Positions 10,280 to 23,260 are shown, numbered from the stretch's first letter. The stretch: 64,000 bases of DNA from an uncultured Pelagibacteraceae bacterium (GCA_902629535.1 CACORD010000002.1:1-64000), one strand, 5' to 3'. The notes: generated by a model from the sequence alone, not told the origin. Numbers and translations: made by a program.

Positions 10280-11116
10280 CTATTTAACAAATGTACCATT
10301 ATGATAATCTTGAACAGCTTGTAAAATCTCCGCTTTAGTATTCATCACAAATGGTCCACCTCTAGCTATCTCCTCATTTATTGGTTTCCCTGAAATAACT
10401 AAAAATTTTGCATTAGATTGTGCCGTAATATTTAATCTCTCACCTCTTGAGAGCAAGATTAAAGTGCTATCTTTAACTTTTTCATGTTTCTTTTCACCAA
10501 TCGTTATTTCACCATTTATTAAGTAGACAAATGTATTGTGTGTTGAGGGAAGATTAAAATTAAATTCTTTATCCTTTTTTAATTCAACATCAAAATAAAT
10601 TGGTTCAACATTATGCCCTTTAACTGGTCCCTCGGCTTTTTTAAATTTACCTGCTATAACTTTAATTTGTTTGTCGTTATCTTTATGAAGACTCATTTTA
10701 TGTGCATCAATATAGATATATTCTGGTTTACTCATTTTTAATTTTGCTGGCATGTTAATCCATAATTGAAACCCATGAAGTTTACCCTCTTTCATTGCTG
10801 GCATTTCAGAGTGAATAATTCCACTTCCTGTCTTCATCCATTGAACATCACCGGCAGTCATTCTTCCTTTTCCACCAGTGCTGTCTTCATGCTCAAAGTC
10901 ACCTGCAAGCATGTAAGTAACGGTTTCAATTCCTCTGTGAGGATGTGGTGGAAAACCAGCAACATAATCATCACTATTATCAGAACCAAATTCATCTAAC
11001 ATTAAAAAAGGATCAAAATAATTCGGTTCAACACCAATACTTCTTTTCAATTTTACTCCTGCTCCATCAGAGGCTGGAATAGGGTCAATAATTTTACTTA
11101 CTTCAATATTTTTCAT
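10280..11116 (-). CDS. Pirin family protein
   Basis: FPPHPHRGIETVTYMLAGDFEHEDSTGGKGRMTAGDVQWMKTGSGIIHSEMP cupin/pirin signature. Confidence 0.95.
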   Translation of the reverse strand: MKNIEVSKIIDPIPASDGAGVKLKRSIGVEPNYFDPFLMLDEFGSDNSDDYVAGFPPHPHRGIETVTYMLAGDFEHEDSTGGKGRMTAGDVQWMKTGSGIIHSEMPAMKEGKLHGFQLWINMPAKLKMSKPEYIYIDAHKMSLHKDNDKQIKVIAGKFKKAEGPVKGHNVEPIYFDVELKKDKEFNFNLPSTHNTFVYLINGEITIGEKKHEKVKDSTLILLSRGERLNITAQSNAKFLVISGKPINEEIARGGPFVMNTKAEILQAVQDYHNGTFVK

Positions 11117-11167
11117 TAATCTTTAATAGTCTTTATATTTTGATTTTCAATATTATTTTTTAATTTT

Positions 11168-11830
11168 TCAAATTAAATTTATAAGTTCAGTCAAATTTTT
11201 GATTTGAATAATAGGTTTATAATCAAGATTATCGAAGATGTTGTTATTTCTATTTACCCAAATAGATTGATAACCATAATTTCCTCCACCAGAAACATCC
11301 CAGGTATTTGCACTTAAGAATACAACCTCACTTTTTTCAATTTTATATCTTTTTATTGGTAGATCATAGACTTTAGCATCTGGTTTATAAATCCCAACTT
11401 CTTCAATAGAAAATAGATCATCAAATAAATTATCTATGTTATTACTTTTCACTAACTGATTTAAGAGTGAAGGGGTTCCATTTGAAAGTATAGCTAATTT
11501 AAAATTTCTTTCTTTTAATGTCTTAAGAGTTTCTGGAACTTCTTTAAATGGAGAGAGAACTTTATATAAATTCAATAATTCACTTTTCATTGAAGAATCT
11601 ATATCAAAAGCTGTCATAGACTTATCTAAACTATCTTCAGTAATTTGCCAAAAATCTTTATGTCTTTTCATCAAACTTCTAAGCCATGTATATTCTAGCT
11701 GGGTGATTCTCCAGAAGTTTGCAAAACCTTCCCACTTATCTCCAATTTTATCTTTACATTTTTCAGCAGCAGAATTTACGTCAAACAATGTGCCATAAGC
11801 ATCAAAAATTATTGCTTTAATATTTTTCAT
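11168..11830 (-). CDS. Haloacid dehalogenase type II family hydrolase
   Basis: IKAIIFDAYGTLFDV, LSNGTPSLL, KPDAKVY, FLSANTWDVSGG motifs. Confidence 0.92.
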   Translation of the reverse strand: MKNIKAIIFDAYGTLFDVNSAAEKCKDKIGDKWEGFANFWRITQLEYTWLRSLMKRHKDFWQITEDSLDKSMTAFDIDSSMKSELLNLYKVLSPFKEVPETLKTLKERNFKLAILSNGTPSLLNQLVKSNNIDNLFDDLFSIEEVGIYKPDAKVYDLPIKRYKIEKSEVVFLSANTWDVSGGGNYGYQSIWVNRNNNIFDNLDYKPIIQIKNLTELINLI

Positions 11831-11847
11831 AAACTAACTTAACATAA

Positions 11848-12549
11848 ATGAGTAATATTAGATTATTTTTTTCAAATGTATTATCAGCCAACTTGACTGA
11901 CAAATTAGATAAGTCTCAATCACATTATTTAACTAAAGTAATGAGGGTAAAAAAAGATGAAGTTTTTTCTTTATTTAATAAAGATGGAGAATGGGAGGCA
12001 ATAATTTTAGAAATTACTAAAAGTATTGTTAAATTTAAAACTACTAAACAACTTAGGCAAAAAGAAAATATAAGAGAATTATGGTTGGCATTTTCTCCAA
12101 TCAAATCAAACTATCAGAATTTCATGATACAAAAAGCAACAGAGCTAGGAGTTACAAAATTTTTACCAATTATTTTCGATAGAACAGTTGTAAGAAAAAT
12201 TAATAGAGAACGTTTGGAAAAAATTGTTATTGAAGCCAGTGAACAATCAAATCGTATAAATGTACCACTAATTGAACCTGCCCAAAACATAGATGACTTT
12301 TTAAAAAAAAATTCGATGGATCTAATCTTTACAGACTTAAATTCAAATAATAAAAAAATTGATAAATCAAAACTCACAGAGAAACCCGTTTGTATAATTA
12401 TAGGCCCTGAGGGTGATTTTTCTGAGTCTGAAAGAGAAAAGATTCTTTCTTTTAAAGGTGTTCAATCAGTAAAAATTAATGAGAATATATTGAGGTCAGA
12501 AACAGCCGCCATATCTACAATTTCAATCATAAATTATGTGATTAATTGA
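11848..12549 (+). CDS. rsmE: 16S rRNA (uracil(1498)-N(3))-methyltransferase
   Basis: IQKATELGV, EQSNR, IIGPEGDFSESE, RSETAA motifs. Confidence 0.95.
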   Translation: MSNIRLFFSNVLSANLTDKLDKSQSHYLTKVMRVKKDEVFSLFNKDGEWEAIILEITKSIVKFKTTKQLRQKENIRELWLAFSPIKSNYQNFMIQKATELGVTKFLPIIFDRTVVRKINRERLEKIVIEASEQSNRINVPLIEPAQNIDDFLKKNSMDLIFTDLNSNNKKIDKSKLTEKPVCIIIGPEGDFSESEREKILSFKGVQSVKINENILRSETAAISTISIINYVIN

Positions 12550-12609
12550 TAAATTGTCGCGAAAACTAAAGTGTAATTTTGATAAAAGAGCTTTATATAG
12601 CTATTAAAA

Positions 12610-15059
<2,450 letters not shown>

Positions 15060-15079
15060 TAATAAGCAAAATAAAACTG

Positions 15080-15991
15080 ATGGATAATTCAAGAACAAAA
15101 AAAAGGAGTTTATCACAAGAAGATTTATTTAATTTTTCTGAATTATTTAAGTTGATGAAACCAAGGGTGATGTCTTTAGTAATCTTCACTTGTGCAGTAG
15201 GCTTGTTAACTGCACCAAATCTTGTTTCAACCAAAGATGCAATTATTGGAATTTTATTAGTTTCATTAGGTGCCGGAGCAGCTGGAGCTTTAAATATGTG
15301 GTACGAGTCTGATCTCGATGCATTAATGTCAAGAACATGTTTACGACCGATACCTACAGGAAAGATAAATAGAAATCAGGCTCTTATATTTGGAGTAACT
15401 TTGTCAATAATTTCAGTCATAGCTCTAGACTATTTTACAAATAGAATTTCTGCAGCGATATTACTTTTAACAATTTTGTTCTATGTTTTTGTGTATACAA
15501 TATGGCTAAAAAGACGGACTCCACAAAATATCGTAATCGGCGGAGCGGCAGGTGCATTTCCACCTGTGATTGGATGGACAATAGCAACAGGATCTTTAAC
15601 TATTGAGCCGATATCTTTTTTTCTAATAATATTTTTTTGGACCCCATCTCACTTCTGGGCTTTAAGTTTATATAAATCAGGTGATTATAAGAAAGCAAAT
15701 ATACCAATGCTTCCACTAACAAATGGTGTTGAAAGTACCAAATTAAATATTTTTGTGTACTCTTTATTAATGATACCAGTCATAATGTTTCCATACTTAA
15801 TAAACTTTGTTGGCTTATCTTTTTTGATACCATCATTATTATTAACTCTTTATTATAACTTTTTGTGTTATGAGCTATATAATTATAAAAAGAATAAGTT
15901 TAACCCGAAAAAAGCAAAATCAATATTTGGTTTCTCAATCTTATATTTGTTTTTGGTTTTTGTATTTTTCTTAATAGACAAGATAGTATGA
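15080..15991 (+). CDS. ctaB: Protoheme IX farnesyltransferase (heme O synthase)
   Basis: LMKPRVMSLVIFTCAVGLL, NMWYESDLDALMSRTCLRPIPTG, WTPSHFWALSLY. Confidence 0.96.
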   Translation: MDNSRTKKRSLSQEDLFNFSELFKLMKPRVMSLVIFTCAVGLLTAPNLVSTKDAIIGILLVSLGAGAAGALNMWYESDLDALMSRTCLRPIPTGKINRNQALIFGVTLSIISVIALDYFTNRISAAILLLTILFYVFVYTIWLKRRTPQNIVIGGAAGAFPPVIGWTIATGSLTIEPISFFLIIFFWTPSHFWALSLYKSGDYKKANIPMLPLTNGVESTKLNIFVYSLLMIPVIMFPYLINFVGLSFLIPSLLLTLYYNFLCYELYNYKKNKFNPKKAKSIFGFSILYLFLVFVFFLIDKIV

Positions 15992-16113
15992 TTGTACCTG
16001 ATAAAAAAACTAAAAAAAAAAATATTGTAACAGCTTTAGCAATTATCGCTTTTATGATATTTCTTTTCCTATTTACGCTTTATAATACTGGAGTTTTTGA
16101 TAGAGCAATATGA
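15988..16113 (+). CDS. 41-aa single-TM protein, CoxF-like small oxidase/assembly protein
   Basis: MIVPDKKTKKKNIVTALAIIAFMIFLFLFTLYNTGVFDRAI; ATGA overlap with both ctaB (stop 15989-15991) and ctaG (start 16110); missing from supplied ORF track. Confidence 0.8.
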   Translation: MIVPDKKTKKKNIVTALAIIAFMIFLFLFTLYNTGVFDRAI

Positions 16114-16643
16114 TACAAAAAAAAAATCTTACACCATTGGTTCTTATAGGAATATTTGTATTTATGTTGGGTTTATCCTATGCGGCAGTACCTTTGTATG
16201 ATCTTTTTTGCAGAGTAACAGGTTTTGGAGGAACTACTCAAATTTCAAATAGTGCCCCAAAAGTAGTCCTTAATAAAGTAGTAAGTGTAAGATTTGACAC
16301 TAATGTAAATAATTTACCTTGGGAATTTAAGGCAAAATCAAATGTCATAGATGTTAAAGTTGGTCAGGTTAATAAGATAGAGTTTGAAGTTGAAAATTAT
16401 GGTAATGAACCAACTGCTGGTGTTGCAAGCTTTAATGTATCGCCCGCAAGTTTTGGAAAATATTACAGTAAATTAGGCTGTTTTTGTTTTGAAAAACAAG
16501 AATTAAAAGCTGGAGAAAAAGCAACTTACGTAATGACTTTTTACTTAGACCCCGAAATGGTCAATGATCCAAGTGTCAAAAACCTGCATGATGTTACTAT
16601 GTCGTATACTTTTTTCTCGACAGATTATTATAAACAATCATAA
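16110..16643 (+). CDS. ctaG: Cytochrome c oxidase assembly protein CtaG/Cox11
   Basis: LSYAAVPLYDLFCRVTGFGGTTQ, KLGCFCFEKQELKAGE copper-binding motif. Confidence 0.97.
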   Translation: MIQKKNLTPLVLIGIFVFMLGLSYAAVPLYDLFCRVTGFGGTTQISNSAPKVVLNKVVSVRFDTNVNNLPWEFKAKSNVIDVKVGQVNKIEFEVENYGNEPTAGVASFNVSPASFGKYYSKLGCFCFEKQELKAGEKATYVMTFYLDPEMVNDPSVKNLHDVTMSYTFFSTDYYKQS

Positions 16644-16650
16644 TTAAGAT

Positions 16651-17439
16651 ATGTCAGCTGAAAAAAAACATGATTATCATTTAGTAGACCCAAGTCCTTG
16701 GCCTATTTATGTTTCTTTCTCTTGCCTAGTATTAGCTATAGGTGCTGTGTATTATATGCATTCAGATGTTTCATGGGGAATGTATCTTGGGCTAGCTCTT
16801 TTAATTTACGGTGCGTACATGTGGTTCAGAGATGTAGTCATTGAAGCTGAGCATCAAGGACATCATACTCCTGTAGTCCAAATTCATCATCGTTACGGAA
16901 TGACTTTATTTATCGCTTCTGAGGTAATGTTTTTTGTTGCCTGGTTTTGGGCTTACTTTGATGTCAGCCTTTTTCCGAATGAATTTACGGGCAATGTATG
17001 GCCACCCAAAGATATTGAGACTTTTGACCCATGGGATATCCCTTTAATAAATACATTGGTTTTACTTTTATCCGGCACAACAGTTACTTGGTCTCACCAT
17101 TCATTATTAGAAGGTGATAGAAAAGGTTTTATACAGGGATTGGTTTTAACAGTAATTCTAGGAGCATTTTTCACAGCTCTTCAAGCGTATGAGTATCATC
17201 ATGCTACATTTGCCTTTTCAGATCATATTTACGGTTCTGTTTTTTACATGGCAACAGGCTTTCACGGATTCCATGTTATAGTTGGAACAATTTTTTTAGC
17301 AGTGTGTTTATGGAGAGGAAAATTGGGACATTTTACAAAAGATCATCATTTTGGATTTGAGGCAGCTGCATGGTATTGGCATTTTGTTGACGTTGTGTGG
17401 TTATTTTTGTTTGCTGCAATTTATATTTGGGGAAGTTAA
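16651..17439 (+). CDS. ctaE: Cytochrome c oxidase subunit III
   Basis: FIASEVMFFVAWFWAYFD, GFHGFHVIVGTIFL, AWYWHFVDVVWLFLF. Confidence 0.98.
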   Translation: MSAEKKHDYHLVDPSPWPIYVSFSCLVLAIGAVYYMHSDVSWGMYLGLALLIYGAYMWFRDVVIEAEHQGHHTPVVQIHHRYGMTLFIASEVMFFVAWFWAYFDVSLFPNEFTGNVWPPKDIETFDPWDIPLINTLVLLLSGTTVTWSHHSLLEGDRKGFIQGLVLTVILGAFFTALQAYEYHHATFAFSDHIYGSVFYMATGFHGFHVIVGTIFLAVCLWRGKLGHFTKDHHFGFEAAAWYWHFVDVVWLFLFAAIYIWGS

Positions 17440-17447
17440 TTTGATCC

Positions 17448-18101
17448 TTGAAACATAAGTTTTTATTTTCTGTTTTTATCATTTTTTTTATTCTTGTTTT
17501 TGTTGGACTAGGTACATGGCAAATTATTCGTTTAAATTGGAAAAATAATCTAATTTTAGAAATTGAAAACTCTTTAAAAAATCCTCCAGTAGAATTAGTT
17601 CAATCAAACAAAAAAAATTTTCTTAAAGTTAAAACTTCTGGATCTATCGATTTTGATAAACAAATTTACTTATATAATTTAAATGATACAGGCACTCCTG
17701 GTTTTGAAGTGATAAATCCAATCGCTATCGGAGATGAGAATTATTTAATCAATAGAGGTTGGATACCATTCGAAAAGAAGGGCACTAAAGAAATTAATTT
17801 TTTTGATCAAGAAAATATTATTGGAACTTTAAAATTACAAGGTAGAAAAAATATCTTCAAACCAGATAATGATTTAGTTGAAAATTACTGGTTTAGTTTA
17901 AATAGAGAGGATGTGTTAAAATTTACAGGTAAAAATTTTTCAAAATATATTATTTATTTAGATGGAAATTATCAGTTTCCTAGACCAAAAAAAATTACTG
18001 CAAATATTTCTAATAATCATAAAAAATACGCAATGACATGGTTTTCATTAGCGATTTCAATTCTTTTGCTATATCTATATTTTAGAAAAAAGAATTATTA
18101 A
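17448..18101 (+). CDS. SURF1 family protein (TTG start)
   Basis: GLGTWQIIRLNWKNNLI, NRGWIPFEKK, HKKYAMTWFSLA; located after ctaE. Confidence 0.92.
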   Translation: MKHKFLFSVFIIFFILVFVGLGTWQIIRLNWKNNLILEIENSLKNPPVELVQSNKKNFLKVKTSGSIDFDKQIYLYNLNDTGTPGFEVINPIAIGDENYLINRGWIPFEKKGTKEINFFDQENIIGTLKLQGRKNIFKPDNDLVENYWFSLNREDVLKFTGKNFSKYIIYLDGNYQFPRPKKITANISNNHKKYAMTWFSLAISILLLYLYFRKKNY

Positions 18102-19475
18102 ATGAATTATATTAGCACCAGGAACAACCAGAAGAACTTCACTTTTAAGGAAGTTTTTCTCAAAGGTTTAGCGGATGATGGAGGACTTTTTGTGCCTAAA
18201 TCACTTAAACAATATAAAAAAGAGGAATTAGATAATTTAAAAAGTCTTAGTTACAATGATTTAGCGGCCGAAATAATTTATCCATTTATTGGAGATTTCA
18301 TGTCCAAGGATGATTTAATCTCTATGATCTCAAAATCATACTCAAATTTCAGATCTAATGACGTTGTAAAAATATCTAATCTAGGAAGTCTAAAAGTTTT
18401 AGAACTATTTCATGGTCCGACATTGGCCTTTAAAGATATCGCTATGCAATTAATAGGTAATTTTTATCAATATCATTTAGGCCGTGACCAAAAAAAAATT
18501 AATGTAATAGTGGCAACTTCAGGCGATACAGGTGCAGCCGCAATTGACGCTTTAAAAGGAAAAAGTAATTTAAATGTTTTTGTATTGCACCCAAATAATA
18601 AAATTTCACCAGTACAAAGAAAATTAATGACGATACATGAAGATAACAATGTATTTAATATTGCGGTAGAGGGCAACTTTGATGATTGTCAAAATTTAGT
18701 GAAAGCAATGTTCAATGACGAAAAATTTTCTAAAGCAATAAATATGTCAGGTGTGAATTCAATTAATTGGGCAAGAATAATTGCTCAATCAGTTTATTAT
18801 TTTTATGCATACTTCAAAGTTGGAAATGGCAAACCTTTATCTTTTTGTGTTCCAACTGGTAATTTTGGAGATATTTATGCTGGTTACTTAGCAAAAAAAT
18901 TAGGTCTTCCTGTTGATAAATTAATCGTAGCTACAAATAAAAATGACATACTTCATAGAGCAATATCCGGTGGTGATTATACCCAAAAAAAGGTTGAGGA
19001 AACTAACACTCCAAGCATGGATATACAGATAGCAAGTAACTTCGAAAGACTTTTATATGATGTAAAAGATTGTGACTCTGAAGTCACAAAAGATGTAATG
19101 AGTAAAATAAAAAATAATTCCTACAAAATTGATAAAAATGATTTAGATAAAATTAAAAAGAATTTTATATCTGAAATGCTTGATGAAAATGAAACTGTTG
19201 AAATGATAAAGACAATTAATAACGAACACAAGATAGTAGTTGATCCGCATACAGCAGTTGGAATTGGTGCAGCAAGAAAACTAGGATTGGAAAAAAATTG
19301 TGTTGTTTTATCAACTGCTCACCCATGTAAATTTCCACAAGCAATAGAGGATGCAATTTCAAGAACTGAAGATTTGCCGGATAGTCTTAATTATGTTTAT
19401 GATAGAAAAGAAAAATTTGAGCTTCTTCCTAATGAAATTGAAAAAGTTAAAGGCTATGTAATGAATTCAATATGA
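18102..19475 (+). CDS. thrC: Threonine synthase
   Basis: MNYISTRNNQ, FHGPTLAFKDIAMQ PLP lysine motif, ATSGDTGAAAIDALKGK. Confidence 0.97.
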   Translation: MNYISTRNNQKNFTFKEVFLKGLADDGGLFVPKSLKQYKKEELDNLKSLSYNDLAAEIIYPFIGDFMSKDDLISMISKSYSNFRSNDVVKISNLGSLKVLELFHGPTLAFKDIAMQLIGNFYQYHLGRDQKKINVIVATSGDTGAAAIDALKGKSNLNVFVLHPNNKISPVQRKLMTIHEDNNVFNIAVEGNFDDCQNLVKAMFNDEKFSKAINMSGVNSINWARIIAQSVYYFYAYFKVGNGKPLSFCVPTGNFGDIYAGYLAKKLGLPVDKLIVATNKNDILHRAISGGDYTQKKVEETNTPSMDIQIASNFERLLYDVKDCDSEVTKDVMSKIKNNSYKIDKNDLDKIKKNFISEMLDENETVEMIKTINNEHKIVVDPHTAVGIGAARKLGLEKNCVVLSTAHPCKFPQAIEDAISRTEDLPDSLNYVYDRKEKFELLPNEIEKVKGYVMNSI

Positions 19476-19957
19476 AAATAAAGATAAAAGATCAAATGCC
19501 AGACATAGATATTTTTCATCTTGTTGATGGAGAGCCACAAAAAAATAAATTAAGAGAAATCATTGGTAATGGAAAGATTGTTTTATTCGGTCTACCTGGT
19601 GCATTTACATCAACTTGTTCAAAACTTCATCTTCCAGGATTTGTAGCAAATGCAGATAAAATCAAAGCAAAAGGAATAAAAAGTATATTTTGTTTATCAG
19701 TAAATGATCCTTATGTGATGAATGCCTGGGGAGAGATTAATAATACTGGAGATAAAATAAAAATGTTATCTGATCCATATTTGTTATTCACGAAAGCAAT
19801 TGGTGCAGAAGTTGATCGAAATTCAAAAGGAATGGGAATTAGATCTAATCGTTATGCAATGGTTATTGAAAATTTTACAGTGTTAGATATACAAGTTGAA
19901 AAAGAAACTAAAGAATGTGGTCTTACTTCAGCAGAAAACTTATTGGATAATTTATAA
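19472..19957 (+). CDS. Peroxiredoxin (Prx5-like)
   Basis: LFGLPGAFTSTCSKLHLPGFV active-site motif. Confidence 0.93.
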   Translation: MKIKIKDQMPDIDIFHLVDGEPQKNKLREIIGNGKIVLFGLPGAFTSTCSKLHLPGFVANADKIKAKGIKSIFCLSVNDPYVMNAWGEINNTGDKIKMLSDPYLLFTKAIGAEVDRNSKGMGIRSNRYAMVIENFTVLDIQVEKETKECGLTSAENLLDNL

Positions 19958-19970
19958 TAATTTGAAAGCT

Positions 19971-20411
19971 CTAAATTTCTTCATCGTATGAGATATTATT
20001 AGCCTGACTTCTTGCAATTTCATCAACCTTGTTATTAAATTTATCTGATGAATGTCCTTTAACCCATTCCCATTTGATTTTTTTATTTTTTGCTAATTTT
20101 TCAAGCATTAACCAAAGGTCTTTGTTTTTTACTGGTTTTTTTTCAGCAGTCATCCAACCATTTTTTTTCCATTTAAATATCCAAACTTCAATTCCATTTT
20201 TAACATATTGAGAGTCTGTAATAATTGATAATTCCTTTTTTTTTACAAATTTTAGTGCTTTTATAACTGCTATTAATTCCATTCTGTTATTCGTTGTATA
20301 GGACTCTGAGCCAGAAATAATTTTTTGTTTTTTATTTTCTAATATGATGGCCGCCCATCCACCTTTACCTGGATTTCCAATACACGAGCCATCAGTATAA
20401 ATTTTTATCAT
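19971..20411 (-). CDS. rnhA: Ribonuclease HI
   Basis: IYTDGSCIGNPGKGGWAAI, NNRMELIAVIKAL, DSQYV, WVKGHSS. Confidence 0.97.
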   Translation of the reverse strand: MIKIYTDGSCIGNPGKGGWAAIILENKKQKIISGSESYTTNNRMELIAVIKALKFVKKKELSIITDSQYVKNGIEVWIFKWKKNGWMTAEKKPVKNKDLWLMLEKLAKNKKIKWEWVKGHSSDKFNNKVDEIARSQANNISYDEEI

Positions 20412-20414
20412 AAG

Positions 20415-21377
20415 TTAGAAATAATCTTTGTAAGTTTTTAATTTATTATGAGTTACTAATTTTTGGTAATATTCTCTTGGATTCTTAATTTTTATTAGTG
20501 CTGTTTTAGGTGTATTTGTATAATCATAGAGTCTAGTTAGAAAATATCTTAAAGCAGCACCTCGACAAAGAATATTCAATGATCTTTTTTCTTTCATGGA
20601 AATTTTCTTTATTTTTTCATATCCCCTGATTAAGCTTGCCACTTTTTTTTTGTTAAGGTAAAATTTAGAATTTAATTGGTCAAAGCATAATGCATTTATA
20701 CAAATTGCTATTTCGTACATGAAAAAATCATTTGCAGCAAAATAAAAATCAATTATTCCAGATAATTTATTGTTTTTAAAAAAAATATTATCAATAAACA
20801 AATCTCCATGAATTATCCCTTTTGGTAACTTTTTGGGCCAATTCTTTTTAATATCTAGAAAGTTAATTCTTAAAAATTTTTCTAAGTTTTTAAAATCTCT
20901 TGATTTGAACTTAATTTTATTTAGTAATGGCTTAAGTTTAACCACACCCATAGAATTCCCTCTATAAAGATTTATTTTTTTTGTAGATAAATGCATTTGA
21001 GCAATTGCTTTTCCTATTTCATAACAATTTTTAAAATTTAATTTTTTTTTATCTTTCCCGTTTAAAAATGTGACAATACATGCTGTTTTGTTTTTGAATT
21101 TTATCAAAAATTTTCCATTTTTATTTTTGAGTGGTTTAGGGCAATTTATTTTTAGATCACTTAGTTGATCCATTAATTTCATAAAAAAGGGTATTTCTTT
21201 TTTTAAAACTCTTTTTTCAAAGATTGTAAGGATAAATTTTTTATTTTTTGATCTTAATAAATAGTTAGTATTTTCTATTCCTTGTTTAATACCTTTAAAG
21301 CTTTTAATTTTTTCTATTTCAAATTTTTTGTTAATATAGGAAATATCCTTATTAACTATTTTTGTATATACAGCCAT
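20415..21377 (-). CDS. thrB: Homoserine kinase (ThrB type II, APH fold)
   Basis: MAVYTKI, IKQGIENTNYLL, GIIHGDLFIDNIFF, GIIDFYFA. Confidence 0.92.
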   Translation of the reverse strand: MAVYTKIVNKDISYINKKFEIEKIKSFKGIKQGIENTNYLLRSKNKKFILTIFEKRVLKKEIPFFMKLMDQLSDLKINCPKPLKNKNGKFLIKFKNKTACIVTFLNGKDKKKLNFKNCYEIGKAIAQMHLSTKKINLYRGNSMGVVKLKPLLNKIKFKSRDFKNLEKFLRINFLDIKKNWPKKLPKGIIHGDLFIDNIFFKNNKLSGIIDFYFAANDFFMYEIAICINALCFDQLNSKFYLNKKKVASLIRGYEKIKKISMKEKRSLNILCRGAALRYFLTRLYDYTNTPKTALIKIKNPREYYQKLVTHNKLKTYKDYF

Positions 21378-21378
21378 T

Positions 21379-22323
21379 TTAGTTTAATTTTTTTGGAACT
21401 TTGAAAATAACGTCTTCTTTAATGATTTCAACTTCATCTATTGTAACTGTAAATCTATTTTTTAACTCATTTATAAAATTATCCACTAAAACTTCCGGGG
21501 CAGAGGCTCCTGACGAAACACCAATCGTGTTAGAATTTTTAATTAAATCAAATGGAATTTCACTTTTTGAATGTATTAATTGTGAATTAGAGCAACCAGA
21601 TTTTTTAGCAACCTCTACTAGTCTTACTGAATTAGATGAATTTCTACTACCTATTATAAAAAATAAATCACACATTTTTGCAATATTTTTAACTGCCATT
21701 TGTCTGTTTGTTGTGGCATAGCAAATGTCTTCTTTCACTGGCTCTTTTATATCAGGAAATTTATCTTTTAAGATTTGAATTATATCTTTTGTATCATCAA
21801 TAGATAATGTTGTTTGTGTAACATATGAAATTTTTTTATTATTTTGAGTTTTGTATTCTTTGGCTTCTTCTTCATTTTGAACTAAATCAATAGACCCTTT
21901 AGGTAATTGACCCATAGTGCCAATAACTTCCGGGTGATTTTGGTGTCCTATCAGAATTAAATGATATCCAGCTTTATGTAGATTTTCGGCTTCTCTATGT
22001 ACTTTTGATACTAATGGACATGTAGCATCAACATAAGTCATATTATAATTCTTAGCATCCTCCGGTATTTTTTTTGGAACACCGTGAGCTGAAAAGATAA
22101 CAGGTCTTGTTTTATCTTTGATCTCTTCAAGTTCTTCTACGAAAATAGCTCCCTTTTTTTTTAAATCATCAACAACGTATTTATTATGTACGATTTCATG
22201 ACGAACATAAACTGGAGCACCATATTTTTGAATTGATTTTTCAACAATTTCTATAGCTCTCTCAACACCTGCACAAAAGCCTCTTGGTGCGGAAAGTAAT
22301 ATCTTTAAATGTTTATTTTTCAT
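21379..22323 (-). CDS. ispH: 4-hydroxy-3-methylbut-2-enyl diphosphate reductase
   Basis: SAPRGFCAGVERAIEIV, VDATCPLVSKVH, ICYATTNRQ, GASAPEVLV; start at MKNKH. Confidence 0.97.
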   Translation of the reverse strand: MKNKHLKILLSAPRGFCAGVERAIEIVEKSIQKYGAPVYVRHEIVHNKYVVDDLKKKGAIFVEELEEIKDKTRPVIFSAHGVPKKIPEDAKNYNMTYVDATCPLVSKVHREAENLHKAGYHLILIGHQNHPEVIGTMGQLPKGSIDLVQNEEEAKEYKTQNNKKISYVTQTTLSIDDTKDIIQILKDKFPDIKEPVKEDICYATTNRQMAVKNIAKMCDLFFIIGSRNSSNSVRLVEVAKKSGCSNSQLIHSKSEIPFDLIKNSNTIGVSSGASAPEVLVDNFINELKNRFTVTIDEVEIIKEDVIFKVPKKLN

Positions 22324-23248
22324 TTTTCTCAATTAAATATTCAAGCAATATATGTGGAAAGGTTAAAGACGCCAAACCTATAAATATAATTTTAATAGTT
22401 GAACTCTCAAAATTATAAGTATTATTAAGTAAATAAAGGCCAATCAAACAAAGAATAGCGGTTAGAATTGTTAGAGGCAAAGCTTTTTTTGTAAAAATTT
22501 TAAAACCATTTCTTAGATCATTACTATCTAACTCAGACATCAATGAAATAATGTGTCTAATAGAATGTAAAAAACAAAAATAAATTGTAAAAGCTACTAA
22601 CGGTGAAAAATAATAATTAATTATAATAATAGAAAAATAATCTAAAAAAATTGTGAATTTTTTTAATTCAAAGTGTTTAGAAAATAATAAAATATTTGAT
22701 AGAGTTGAGAGAATAATACCATAAAGCAAAATGTTGTTAGTTTCTACAAAATTTAAAAAATTATAAAAAGCTTCATCATCAATTAATAATAATTTGAAAA
22801 TTGAAATTGTTTCATCAAAGTGAAAATATAAAGGAGCAAAAACAATTAAAGATCCCTTAAAAAAAAATAATAATTGATTATAATAAGAATTCTCAATAAT
22901 TAAAAATTGAGTGTCTTCTTTCCCAAAATGGTATGAAGCTACTACTAAAAAAATCATTAAAGAAATATAAGGTATAATTATCCATAAAATAATTATTAAA
23001 AGAGCAATCAAAACATATGACAAATAAAAAATAAAAAAATTATTTATCCCAAAAATTTGAAAAAGTTTTTTTCCTTTCAAATTATCAAGCGACCCGTGAG
23101 AAATACCAATACTCAAAATTAAGAATAGGCATATTATTGGAGAAATTGAGATAATGTTTAATTTAAAAGCTGTTAAAGAAAAAATATTACAAAGTAAAAA
23201 AAAAATAAAAGAATGATTAAAATTTATTTTTTTAATTTTGTTATTCAT
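22313..23248 (-). CDS. blh: Brp/Blh family beta-carotene 15,15'-dioxygenase
   Basis: Polytopic membrane protein with SIGISHGSLDNLKG, ASYHFGKED, CFLHSIRHI histidine motifs; adjacent to crtY/crtB/crtI. Confidence 0.9.
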   Translation of the reverse strand: MNNKIKKINFNHSFIFFLLCNIFSLTAFKLNIISISPIICLFLILSIGISHGSLDNLKGKKLFQIFGINNFFIFYLSYVLIALLIIILWIIIPYISLMIFLVVASYHFGKEDTQFLIIENSYYNQLLFFFKGSLIVFAPLYFHFDETISIFKLLLIDDEAFYNFLNFVETNNILLYGIILSTLSNILLFSKHFELKKFTIFLDYFSIIIINYYFSPLVAFTIYFCFLHSIRHIISLMSELDSNDLRNGFKIFTKKALPLTILTAILCLIGLYLLNNTYNFESSTIKIIFIGLASLTFPHILLEYLIEKNEK

Positions 23249-23260
23249 TTATGTACATAA

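Noticed and set aside
12550-12609. Imperfect palindrome AGCTTTATATAGCT upstream of ctaC
   Set aside because: Imperfect, short and AT-rich; not convincing as an operator without conservation data
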